Source: Paraburkholderia rhynchosiae
GTDB lineage: Bacteria; Pseudomonadota; Gammaproteobacteria; Burkholderiales; Burkholderiaceae
NCBI RefSeq assembly: GCF_002879865.1
Contig: NZ_PNXY01000025.1
Span: 1 to 64,000, forward strand
DNA: 64,000 nt
Direction of reading: 5' to 3'
Of the stretch, positions 42,441-50,710 are shown piece after piece. Every line of letters begins with the position of its first letter. Within the stretch, counting starts at the first letter, position 1. Made by a program: the position numbers and the translations under genes. Under the pieces are notes generated by a model. The model was not told the origin of the DNA and made no database searches. It saw only the letters and a list, made by a program, of their open reading frames with translations.

Positions 42441-44377
42441 AGCCCCTCCTTGATCGCGGTGCGTCCCGAAGGCGACGCAGTGTTTTTCTCCGCGTTGTCG
42501 GCCGTGTCGTCGCCGAAACGATCGCGGATAAAGCCCACGATGCCTTGCGGAAACGCTATCACCAGCAACAGAATCGCGAGGCCGAGCAGCGCCTGCCAGT
42601 AGTCGGTTTGCCGCGCGACGGTGTCCTGCAGCCACGTGAACACAGCCGCCCCCACAATCGGCCCGGTCAGCGTCTGCAAGCCGCCGAGCAGCACCATCAC
42701 GAGGCCGTCGACGGAACGGCTCACGCTGATCACCTCCGGCGAAATGGTGCCCTTGGAGAACGCATACAGCGATCCAGCGAGCCCGCAGAACAGCGATGCG
42801 ATCACGAAGGCCGCCCACTGCACACGCTTCACGTCGATGCCGATGGCCTCCGCGCGCAGCACGGAATCGCGCGACGCCCGCATCGCATAACCGAGCGGCG
42901 AGAACAGCATGCGGCGCAAGAGCCATACGCCGATCACCGCACACGCCAGTGTCAGGTAATAAAACGCGACAGGCGATGACAACCAGTTCGACGGCCACAA
43001 GCCGAGAATGCCGTTGCTGCCGCCCGTCACATCGTCCCATTGAAATACGACAGACCAGACGATCTGTGCGAACGCGAGCGTCAGCATCGCGAGATAGACG
43101 CCCGACAGCCGCACGCAGAACCAGCCGAACACGAGCGCACCGCCAACGGCGAGCAGCGGCCCCAGTAGCAATGCGGCTTCCATCGGTAGATTCAGCACTT
43201 TGACAAACAGCGCCGCGCCATATGCGCCGAGTCCGAAATATGCGGCATGGCCGAACGAATGCATGCCGCCCGGCCCCATGATGAAATGCAGACTCGTCGC
43301 GAACAGCACGGCGATCAGAATTTCCACGAGCAGCACAGGCATATACGGGAACGCATTCGCCGTGAGCGGCGCAAGCAGCAGAATCAACAGCGCAATCGCG
43401 GCGAGCCACTTCAGCCGTTTGCCTGCGGGACGCAGAGGCGTTTCCGGCGCCGCCATGCCGCGCACCGCCGCACTCGCGCGACCGAGCAAACCCCAAGGCC
43501 GCACTACGAGCACGACCGCCATCACGACGAATTCCGCGACCAGCGTAAAGCGACTCAACGAGAGACCGACGCCGAAAATCGTCACATGTCCGATGCCGAT
43601 ACACAGCGCCTTGATCTCCGCGATGATCAGCGCGGCGACGAACGCGCCCGGAATCGAACCCATGCCGCCAACCACCACGACCACGAATGCATTACCTATC
43701 GTCTCGAGATCGAGCGAGAGATTCGCCGACATGCGCGGCCCTTGCAGCGCACCGCCCAACCCTGCGAGAAATGCGCCGACGAAAAACACGCCCGTAAACA
43801 GCCACGCCTGATTGATGCCGAGCGCGCCGAGCATTTCGCGGTCCTGCGTCGCGGCGCGCACCAGCGTGCCCCAACGCGTGCGCGTCAACGCATACCAGAG
43901 CAGCAGCAACACGACAGGGCCGATCACGATCAACGCGATGTCATAGGTCGGCAGCGGATGGCCGAGGAAATTCACCGCGCCCGCCAGATGCGGCGCGCGC
44001 GGTCCGAACAGATCTTCTGGTCCCCACAGCCACAACGCAGCGTCGCGAAAGATCAGCACGAGCGCGAACGTGGCGAGCAGATGAAACAACTCGGGCGCGT
44101 GATAGATGCGCCGCAGGACGAGCATCTCGACCAGCGCGCCGAGCACCGCCACCATCAGCGCTGCGGCCAGCACCGAGAGCCAGAAGCCGCCCGCCGTCTG
44201 CCCGAAGCGGCTCGCGATGCTGTACGCAATGTAGATGCCGAACATATAGAACGAGCCGTGCGCAAAGTTGACGATGCGCGTCACGCCGAAGATCAACGAC
44301 AAGCCGGCGGCGACGAGAAATAGCGTCGACGCATCGGCGAGTCCGTTGACCAGTTGTACCAGCAAATTCGAAAGCAT
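42437..44377 (-). CDS. Fused LivH-LivM permease of a branched-chain-type ABC transporter
   Basis: 646 residues. The N-terminal half (about 1-300) is LivH-like (LIFGVTRIVNFAHGSFYMFG; GGMGSIPGAFVAALIIA). The C-terminal half (about 320-620) is LivM-like (GPGGMHSFGHAAYFGLGAYGA; GGLQTLTGPIVGAAVF). About 16-18 membrane helices in total. Most systems keep the two permeases separate; this fused form makes one polypeptide for the channel. Overlaps LivG. Confidence 0.9.
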   Translation of the reverse strand: MLSNLLVQLVNGLADASTLFLVAAGLSLIFGVTRIVNFAHGSFYMFGIYIAYSIASRFGQTAGGFWLSVLAAALMVAVLGALVEMLVLRRIYHAPELFHLLATFALVLIFRDAALWLWGPEDLFGPRAPHLAGAVNFLGHPLPTYDIALIVIGPVVLLLLWYALTRTRWGTLVRAATQDREMLGALGINQAWLFTGVFFVGAFLAGLGGALQGPRMSANLSLDLETIGNAFVVVVVGGMGSIPGAFVAALIIAEIKALCIGIGHVTIFGVGLSLSRFTLVAEFVVMAVVLVVRPWGLLGRASAAVRGMAAPETPLRPAGKRLKWLAAIALLILLLAPLTANAFPYMPVLLVEILIAVLFATSLHFIMGPGGMHSFGHAAYFGLGAYGAALFVKVLNLPMEAALLLGPLLAVGGALVFGWFCVRLSGVYLAMLTLAFAQIVWSVVFQWDDVTGGSNGILGLWPSNWLSSPVAFYYLTLACAVIGVWLLRRMLFSPLGYAMRASRDSVLRAEAIGIDVKRVQWAAFVIASLFCGLAGSLYAFSKGTISPEVISVSRSVDGLVMVLLGGLQTLTGPIVGAAVFTWLQDTVARQTDYWQALLGLAILLLVIAFPQGIVGFIRDRFGDDTADNAEKNTASPSGRTAIKEGL

Positions 44378-44540
44378 CGAGACCCTCGGCAGCTTGCTGA
44401 CGATCCACGCGCAAAACGCGCATGAGGCTCGGGCAGCAGACGTTGCAGCGCGTGCGGCACCATGCTCGCATGCATCAACGGCAGCACACTACCTCAAAGA
44501 ATGTCCCTTCGGGGACCGACGAAATAGCCGCATGCAAAGT

Positions 44541-45125
44541 TCAGCGCAAACCATCCTCGCCCTTGATTTCACTCACCTGCAAACCGCCGATGCGCGGCAA
44601 CGGCCGGCCCGAAGCCGTCACGGCGACCGCCACTACGATTTCGTTCGCGCGCGGCGCGTCGGACACGCGCGCCTCGATTGCATCGAAATGACTGCGCACG
44701 AAAGCGGCGTCTTTGTGGCCAAGCGGCACGTCGATCGCGGTGCCGAGCGTGCCCATTTTTTTCGCCGATGGCACGAGCGCCGCGCCTTTTTCGACCGCCG
44801 CGCGCAGCGGCGCGCCGAGCTTCGGATGCAGAATCGCGGCGGCGTGTTCGAGTTCGCCCGCCTCGCCGACAATTGCGGCCTTTCCATAGCTTTGGGCGTC
44901 GCCCGGTTCGATACCGAGCGCGGCGACGCACCTGTTGCCGAGCAGCGCACCCAGTTCCTCGCCGGCTTCGATCAGCGCATCAAGCTTCGCTTCATAGCGG
45001 CCCGCGTACGGATTCTCGATCACCGCAATTGCAACCGCGCGACGAGTCGGCGGATCGACGTCCTGGCCCATTTCAATGCGTGTTTCATCCACCTGTACGA
45101 CCAGCTTGCGAAGCTTGATTGCCAT
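44541..45125 (-). CDS. DUF1185 (AA_synth family) protein, first copy
   Basis: 194 residues: LRKLVVQVDETRIEMG, NPYAGRYEAKLDALIEAGEELG, SYGKAAIVGEAGELEHAAAILHPKLGAPLR, SAKKMGTLGTAIDVPLGHKDAAFVRSHFDA. This is the AA_synth/DUF1185 family, which despite its name has no established reaction that I know of. Next to enamidase and 6-hydroxynicotinate reductase genes it may process the aldehyde or carboxylate product of ring opening. CGGAG precedes the ATG. Paralogue of the next gene. Confidence 0.85.
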   Translation of the reverse strand: MAIKLRKLVVQVDETRIEMGQDVDPPTRRAVAIAVIENPYAGRYEAKLDALIEAGEELGALLGNRCVAALGIEPGDAQSYGKAAIVGEAGELEHAAAILHPKLGAPLRAAVEKGAALVPSAKKMGTLGTAIDVPLGHKDAAFVRSHFDAIEARVSDAPRANEIVVAVAVTASGRPLPRIGGLQVSEIKGEDGLR

Positions 45126-45201
45126 TTCGCTCTCCGAGTTTCGATGCCTGCTCTGTCTTTTCTATGCGCCCGTCACAACGTTCAGCGCCGTTCAGCGTGT
45201 T

Positions 45202-45792
45202 TCAGCGCAAGCCGTCGTTGCCCACAATCGCCTCTTTCGCCAGCCCGCCGACGCGCGCATGCACGCGCTGACCGGTGCTCATTGCGAGGATGTAGACCAC
45301 TTCGTCGGCGGATGGCGCGCCGGGCACGCGCACTTCGATGGCGTCGAAATGGCTGCGCACGTAGCTTGCATTCACATGCGTGAGCGGCACGTCGAGAGCG
45401 GTGAATGGCGCGCCGACTTTTTTCGTCGACGGTACGATGGCGTTCGTCGGCACGCCGTTCTTCTCCAGCAGCTCGCGCATTGCATAACCGCCCGGCACAT
45501 GCCACAACGCGCCATGTTCGAGTTCGCCGCGCGAGCCGACAATCGCGCCTTTGCCATAACTTTCTATCGACGCATGCGGCACTGCCATTGCCGCAAGCAG
45601 TCGTTGAGCCATGTCGTAGCCGATGGGCTTGAGCGCTTCCATCGCGTGTTCGATCTTCGCTTCATAGCGGCCGGCAAACGGGTTGGTCATCACGGCGGCA
45701 ATCGCGCCGCGTCTGAGCGGCTGCGCGGGCGCGGGGCCGAACTCGTGGAAGATGTCTTCGACGTGCGTCAGCACGCGGCGTATTTCGAACAC
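45202..45792 (-). CDS. DUF1185 (AA_synth family) protein, second copy
   Basis: 196 residues, starting at a GTG with GGAGG five bases upstream: MFEIRRVLTHVEDIFHEFGP, NPFAGRYEAKIEHAMEALKP, SYGKGAIVGSRGELEHGALWHVPGGYAMRELL, DVPLTHVNASYVRSHFDAIEVRVPGAPSADEVV. Same fold and length as the first copy but clearly diverged, which suggests two distinct roles or a heteromer. It overlaps the UPF0280 gene by 25 bases. Confidence 0.85.
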   Translation of the reverse strand: MFEIRRVLTHVEDIFHEFGPAPAQPLRRGAIAAVMTNPFAGRYEAKIEHAMEALKPIGYDMAQRLLAAMAVPHASIESYGKGAIVGSRGELEHGALWHVPGGYAMRELLEKNGVPTNAIVPSTKKVGAPFTALDVPLTHVNASYVRSHFDAIEVRVPGAPSADEVVYILAMSTGQRVHARVGGLAKEAIVGNDGLR

Positions 45793-46709
45793 GGAGCCTC
45801 CGTTGTCGTGTGAGCGCGATGCGTGAGTAACGCGCTTTTCTCATGCATACCGGCGATCCGCACGCGTCCTTGCAAAAACAATGCGGCGCCTTCAATTACG
45901 CCTTGATCGAGCAGGCGCCGCGCGGCTTCGACGCCGCGTGCCAGCGCGAAATCGATCAGCGGCTGCGGCAGCGAAGGGACATCGACAGTGACGAGCTGAT
46001 CGCCCAGATCGGTGTCGTCCTTCAGCGACGAAGCCGGCATACGTACGATGCCCGCATGATCGACGTTGACGGCGTTGGCGATCATCGTCGCGGCGGCGTC
46101 CGCGCTTGCCGCGTTGCGCGCGAGCACGGTCACGCTGTCGGCAATGCCGAGACTGAAGCTGCGGCCGCGCCAACCGCTCGTCGCAATGCCGCGAATGGGC
46201 ATGCTAGCGTCTAACGTGAGATTGGCATCGAGCGTCTGGCCGTTTGAAAGCTGCATTTCCGCCTGCCACTGCGCGATGTCTGCAAACACGCCAATGCGAT
46301 AGTGTTGGCCTTCGGTCAGATAAAGCGCAATGTCACCGCCGTTGTTGATAAAGGCGCGTGAGATGCCTTCACGTGCGAACGCGGCGATCAGTTCATCGGC
46401 GACGCTGCCCGCAACGGCTGCCATCGGCGTAATGAAGCGCGCCCGATGAGCATGGCACGCAGACCACATGCGGCGCGCGAGCTCGCCTTGCAGCGGGCAA
46501 TCGTTGAACGACGCTTCTGCTTGCACCGGTTGCCGAAGCACTTTCAACTCGCCGACCAGTTCAGGCAAAACGTCGACGAAACGTGACCAGCACGCCTCAT
46601 AAGCGATTTGCAACGCGGCGGGCTCGCCGTCGGCGCTGAGGACCAGATCGATCGGGCCATGCTGCCAATGCCAGCGGGTCGCGTCGAGGCGGGTGCGGGT
46701 CGGGTTCAT
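45768..46709 (-). CDS. UPF0280 / ApbE-like protein
   Basis: 313 residues with segments RFITPMAAVAGSVADELIAAF, FINNGGDIALYL and IRGIATSGWRGRSFSLGIADSVTVLA, the UPF0280 pattern, a family structurally related to ApbE flavin transferases. ApbE attaches FMN covalently to Thr/Ser of target proteins. The neighbouring 6-hydroxynicotinate reductase belongs to an enzyme type reported to carry a covalently bound flavin, so this is a good candidate for its maturation factor. That role is inferred from context. Confidence 0.85.
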   Translation of the reverse strand: MNPTRTRLDATRWHWQHGPIDLVLSADGEPAALQIAYEACWSRFVDVLPELVGELKVLRQPVQAEASFNDCPLQGELARRMWSACHAHRARFITPMAAVAGSVADELIAAFAREGISRAFINNGGDIALYLTEGQHYRIGVFADIAQWQAEMQLSNGQTLDANLTLDASMPIRGIATSGWRGRSFSLGIADSVTVLARNAASADAAATMIANAVNVDHAGIVRMPASSLKDDTDLGDQLVTVDVPSLPQPLIDFALARGVEAARRLLDQGVIEGAALFLQGRVRIAGMHEKSALLTHRAHTTTEAPCSKYAAC

Positions 46710-46733
46710 CGCGTCGTGATGGATGCCACGTGG

Positions 46734-48326
46734 TTAGCCGAGCATCGGCGGCATGGCGGGCGGCCACGGATTATCCGGGTTGCGTGCCAACATCCGGCGC
46801 GCGAGCGGCGCGCCTTCCGTATGCTCCGGACCGTTCGCCAACACGCTCTCCAATGAACGCACTGCATCGAGATGGCCGCCAAGATCGCGATACGCGTCGT
46901 ACGTCATCGTGAATTCGATCGGCGCGACAATCGCTGGAGTCGGCACCGTGCCGAACGAACGATCCGGCATGCGCGACACGTCCACCATCACGGTGATGCC
47001 GCCGCCTGGCCATACATAAGCCGGCGCGCCGCCGCACGTCACATTGACGAGCTTCTGCTTGATCGCGCGGGTGAGCAGCACTGGGTTTTCGGTCGCGCCC
47101 GCTCGTAGACTGCCGCCCGCGCCGCCCAGAAACAGCACCGTGGCAAGCGACGGCTCGCAGTTCTCGCCGATTCGCTCGACCGTTCTGCTCACCGCATCTG
47201 GCATTGTTGCAATACGAGGCACGAGCTCATGATCGAGTTCGTACCATTGCGCGTGTTCGCCGGTGGTCGACACCATCAGCAGACGCATGCCGGGTTTTGC
47301 GACCGCCGGATCGAAGCCTTCGATAATCGCAAGCGGGTCCTGAATGTCCGTGCCGCCCCAGCCGGTGCCCGGATTCGCCACCTGAAAGTAGCGTCCGGGC
47401 GTCGACTTCCGTCCGCGGATCCTGATGCCCGAGCGTGTCATGCCGAGGCAGCGCCCCGCCTGATGTTCGGTCAGCACGCCGGTGATGTGATCGTCGACCA
47501 CCACGACTTCATCGGCATGACCGAACCATTGTTTGGCGAAGATGCCGATAGTCGCGGAACCGCAGCCCACGCGCATGCGCTGTTCTTCCACACCGTCGAC
47601 AACCGGCGCAGCGCCTGCGCGAATCACGAGGCTCGCGCCGCCGTCTATGCTCAATGCCACCGCCTGCTTGTTGCCCAGCGCGAGCATCATGTCGCATGTC
47701 ACGCGGCCTTCTTTCTTGCTGCCGCCAGTGAGATGATGTACGCCGCCGAGGCTCAACATCTGCGAGCCGTATTCGGCCGTTGTCACGTGCCCGACAATTT
47801 CACCCTGGCAGCGCACGTTCGATTGCTCTGGTCCGAGAAACCGGTCGGTGTCGATTTTTACCTTGAAGCTGCAATAGCTGAAGATGCCTTCGGTGACGAC
47901 CGTGATCATGTCGACGTCGTTGAGCTTCGAAGCAACGATAAAAGGCGCGGGCTTGTAGTCGGGATAAGTGGACGATGCGCCCACGCCGGTCACGAAAAGC
48001 GCCTGCTCGGCGGCATGATTCTGCGCTTCAGACGACGCGCCGAATTCGACCGTGGCGTCTGTACTGCTTGTACTGTCTGAACGCGACAGAAACACCACAG
48101 GGTCGACGCGGATCAGCCGTCCGTCCGCATTCGCATAGCGGTCGCACGCGCCGGTGCGCCCTTCCGATATCTGGCACAGCACAGGGCAAGCATTGCATTC
48201 GATCTTGTTCGACGCCATGCGCTCGCTGCGCGGCGCCGCCTTTTCAAGCACAGTGGGACCGGGCGTCGAGGCGGTTTCGCCATCGACGCGTTCCGCACCG
48301 AAATCGACCTTCGTATGTTCTGTCAT
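46734..48326 (-). CDS. 6-hydroxynicotinate reductase-like iron-sulfur flavoprotein
   Basis: 530 residues. Near the N-terminus CNACPVLCQISEGRTGACDR gives a CxxCxxxCx9C cluster motif. Later segments such as FVTGVGASSTYPDYKP, VRCQGEIVGHVTTAEYGSQML, GGVHHLTGGSKKEGRVTCDMM and RIRGRKSTPGRYFQVANPGTGWGG match 6-hydroxynicotinate reductases (EC 1.3.7.1). The reaction is reduction of 6-hydroxynicotinate to 1,4,5,6-tetrahydro-6-oxonicotinate. It is the first gene of the minus-strand operon. An ATG eight codons upstream (48350) is an alternative start. Confidence 0.82.
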   Translation of the reverse strand: MTEHTKVDFGAERVDGETASTPGPTVLEKAAPRSERMASNKIECNACPVLCQISEGRTGACDRYANADGRLIRVDPVVFLSRSDSTSSTDATVEFGASSEAQNHAAEQALFVTGVGASSTYPDYKPAPFIVASKLNDVDMITVVTEGIFSYCSFKVKIDTDRFLGPEQSNVRCQGEIVGHVTTAEYGSQMLSLGGVHHLTGGSKKEGRVTCDMMLALGNKQAVALSIDGGASLVIRAGAAPVVDGVEEQRMRVGCGSATIGIFAKQWFGHADEVVVVDDHITGVLTEHQAGRCLGMTRSGIRIRGRKSTPGRYFQVANPGTGWGGTDIQDPLAIIEGFDPAVAKPGMRLLMVSTTGEHAQWYELDHELVPRIATMPDAVSRTVERIGENCEPSLATVLFLGGAGGSLRAGATENPVLLTRAIKQKLVNVTCGGAPAYVWPGGGITVMVDVSRMPDRSFGTVPTPAIVAPIEFTMTYDAYRDLGGHLDAVRSLESVLANGPEHTEGAPLARRMLARNPDNPWPPAMPPMLG

Positions 48327-48350
48327 GGCGGAGTTCCCATACGACGACAT

Positions 48351-48709
48351 TACAATCGGTCCTGCCCGTTGGCGAATAGCCCTTGTTTCAAGGGACTTTC
48401 GTGTGATCCGCGAATTTCCATGTTGCGATCACTTACCGTTCGTGTAGTATCCGCTACACCAAACATGCTGGAAATCTACTCGATCAAAATAGACTGCGCA
48501 ATGTGTTTCCCGTCCGCGTAGGGATGGTGCGGCGCGGCATTGAAGCACTGACTCGGAGTTAACCCGGCTTTCAATTTACGCCGAAGCGGCTCAATGCGCA
48601 CCGCATTCCGCAACGCGCAAACCGCGCTGTATGATTAGCACGCGTGCGTGCCGGACGAGCCGCGGCGCAAGCCGTTCAACCGACGCCAACAAAGAGACTC
48701 CAGACCGCC
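48351..48709. promoter_or_regulatory. Divergent promoters with an 18-bp palindromic operator
   Basis: GTGTAGTATCCGCTACAC at 48442-48459 has perfect 6-bp arms. A plus-strand promoter candidate (TTGCGA 48423-48428, 16-bp spacer, TAGTAT 48445-48450) and a minus-strand one (TTTCCA 48474-48469, 17-bp spacer, GATACT 48451-48446) both place the -10 inside the palindrome. A TetR dimer bound here would shut off both the catabolic operon and its own gene. Confidence 0.6.
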
Positions 48710-49459
48710 ATGAGCTCCACTGCCGCTCGCAAGCCGGGCGCCACCGGCATCCGTGCGAAACAGGCGCAAGACACACGCGCCAAGATTCTGAAAGCGGCAA
48801 TCAAGGTCTTCGCGAAGCAGGGTTATGCAAGCGGCCGCGTCGAAAGTATTTCAAAGGCCGCGCGCTCGCACGACCGCATGATCTACTACTACTTCGGCAG
48901 CAAGGAGCAGTTATTCGTCGAAGTGCTGGAAACGATCTACACGCAGTTCAACGAAGCGGAAAGCAAACTGGATCTCGATCTGGACGATCCCGTGCACGGT
49001 CTCGAACAGATGGTCGAATTCGTCTGGCAGTACTACCTGGATCACCCCGAGTTCGTGACGCTGCTGTCGAGCGAGAACCTGCATCAAGGCAAGCATGCAA
49101 AGAAGTCTTCGAAGCTGAAGGAGATTTCGGGCTATGCGATTTCAGTCGTGCAAAAACTGCTGGACGCGGGCAAGGCGCAAAACGTTTTTCGCGCCGACGT
49201 GAAGGCGCGCGATGTATATCTGATGATTGCGTCGCTTGGCTATTTCTATAACGCGAACCAGTACACGTTAGGCGCGTTTCTCGGCGAGCCGCTGATGGAC
49301 AAGGCCGCGCTCGCGCATTGGCGCGAGGTGATCAAAGACACCGTGTTGCGCGCGGTGCGGCTGCATTTGCCGACCGATACGCATGCTGGTGCGAATGCGG
49401 AAGCGAACTCGCAAACCGATGCCATGAACGAAAGCGAGCCCGCACGCCCCGCAATATAA
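48710..49459 (+). CDS. TetR-family regulator, probable repressor of the catabolic operon
   Basis: 249 residues. N-terminal HTH (about 20-65: ILKAAIKVFAKQGYASGRVESISKAARSHDRMIYYYFGSK) and a helical ligand-binding domain with a TetR_C-like segment FVTLLSSENLHQGK. The C-terminal tail is Asn/Ala/Glu-rich. Divergent from the 6-hydroxynicotinate reductase gene, so its ligand is probably a pathway intermediate. Ends at a shared terminator. Confidence 0.88.
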   Translation: MSSTAARKPGATGIRAKQAQDTRAKILKAAIKVFAKQGYASGRVESISKAARSHDRMIYYYFGSKEQLFVEVLETIYTQFNEAESKLDLDLDDPVHGLEQMVEFVWQYYLDHPEFVTLLSSENLHQGKHAKKSSKLKEISGYAISVVQKLLDAGKAQNVFRADVKARDVYLMIASLGYFYNANQYTLGAFLGEPLMDKAALAHWREVIKDTVLRAVRLHLPTDTHAGANAEANSQTDAMNESEPARPAI

Positions 49460-49495
49460 AAAACGCGCGCCGTACTGCTGCTTGCGCGCGTTTTA
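49459..49495. terminator. Bidirectional terminator between the TetR and pcaC genes
   Basis: An A-rich GC hairpin: AAAACGCGCGC at about 49460-49470 pairs with GCGCGCGTTTT at about 49484-49494 around a 13-base loop. Runs of A and T flank it, so it can terminate both converging transcripts. Confidence 0.65.
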
Positions 49496-49524
49496 TCGTC
49501 AAGAGATGAGTATGGCGAAACAAC

Positions 49525-49917
49525 TCAAGGCTTTGCCGCGTCATCTTCCTCGCGAAACAGTTTATCGGCCAGATGAAACGCCGAGTTCGCCGCCGGCACG
49601 CCGCAATAAATCGCGGTTTGCAGCAGCACTTCCTTGATCTGCTCACGCGTCACGCCGTTGTTTTTCGCGGCGCGCAAGTGCAAAGCGAGTTCTTCGCTGC
49701 GATTAAGCGCAACCATCATCGCAATGGTCAACAGGCTGCGCGTGTGTCGCGGCAAGCCATCGCGCGTCCAGATTTCGCCCCACGCGTAGCGCGTGATCAG
49801 GTTCTGGAACTCATCGGTCAACTCAGTGCGGTTCGCCAGCGACCGGTCCACATGCGCATCGCCCAGCACCGCACGGCGCACGCCGAGTCCGGCTTCGTAG
49901 CGGTCTTCGTCGTTCAT
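49525..49917 (-). CDS. pcaC: 4-carboxymuconolactone decarboxylase
   Basis: 130 residues, AhpD-like all-helical fold with RYEAGLGVRRAVLGDAHVDRS at the start and ITRYAWGEIWTRDGL, LLTIAMMVALNRSEELALHLRAAKNNG, VLLQTAIYCGVPAANSAFH. Converts gamma-carboxymuconolactone to beta-ketoadipate enol-lactone. ATG overlaps the pcaD stop. Confidence 0.93.
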   Translation of the reverse strand: MNDEDRYEAGLGVRRAVLGDAHVDRSLANRTELTDEFQNLITRYAWGEIWTRDGLPRHTRSLLTIAMMVALNRSEELALHLRAAKNNGVTREQIKEVLLQTAIYCGVPAANSAFHLADKLFREEDDAAKP

Positions 49918-50705
49918 TTCGGCTCCGTCAGAAAGTCGATGACCGTCTTCGTGAAAGCATCGGCCTTCTCGATGTTGGAAATATGCGAGGCGTCCAGTTC
50001 GACGTAGCGCGCGCCTGGAATGGACTGCGCGAGTTCGCGACCTTGCGCGGGCGTCGCGGCTACGTCGTGCGTGCCGCTGATCACCAGCACCGGCAGCTTG
50101 ATGCCCGGCGTTTCCGGGCGCAGGTCGGTGGCGTCGATTGCATCGCAATTCGATGCGTAGCCTTCCTTGTCCGTATGCACGAACACATCTCGAATCATGG
50201 CCAGCACTACCGGCTCGCGGTCGAAATAGTCCGCGGTGAACCAGCGCGGCAAGACGGCGTCGGCAAGTACAACCATGCCTTCGGTGCGGGCTCTCGCGGC
50301 ACGCGGCACCCACACTTCCGGCGACCCGATGCGCGCCGCCGTATTCGAGAGCACGACGCGCTCAAAGCGATTCGCATGACGCGCAGCCAACGCGACGCCC
50401 GTGAGTCCACCCATGGATATGCCGCAGAAATTCGCGCGTGCGATCTTCAGCGTGTCCATCAGGCCGAGCACGTCACCGGCCAGTTGCTCGATCGTGTACG
50501 GGCCTTTCGGCGCTTCCGAATGGCCGTGACCACGCGTGTCATAGCGCAGCACCCGGAAATGCTTTGACAGCGCCGCGACTTGCGGCGTCCACATGGACAG
50601 ATCGCAGCCGAGCGAATTCGACAGGACGACCCATGGCGCGTTGCCGTGGCGTTCACCGTCGATTCGATAATGAAGCTCGGTGCCGTTGACTGCGGCGTAA
50701 GGCAT
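49914..50705 (-). CDS. pcaD: 3-oxoadipate enol-lactonase
   Basis: 263 residues, alpha/beta-hydrolase. Nucleophile elbow GISMGG (serine, about residue 106), an acidic residue in the ISGTHDVA segment, and the catalytic His in DASHISNIE. N-terminus MPYAAVNGTELHYRIDG. Hydrolyses beta-ketoadipate enol-lactone. Starts 5 bases after the pcaB stop. Confidence 0.93.
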   Translation of the reverse strand: MPYAAVNGTELHYRIDGERHGNAPWVVLSNSLGCDLSMWTPQVAALSKHFRVLRYDTRGHGHSEAPKGPYTIEQLAGDVLGLMDTLKIARANFCGISMGGLTGVALAARHANRFERVVLSNTAARIGSPEVWVPRAARARTEGMVVLADAVLPRWFTADYFDREPVVLAMIRDVFVHTDKEGYASNCDAIDATDLRPETPGIKLPVLVISGTHDVAATPAQGRELAQSIPGARYVELDASHISNIEKADAFTKTVIDFLTEPK

Positions 50706-50710
50706 GCCGG

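Noticed and set aside
41631..43604. 657-residue LivG-like frame
   Set aside because: Only the last 269 residues are LivG; the rest is the wrong frame of the LivHM gene.
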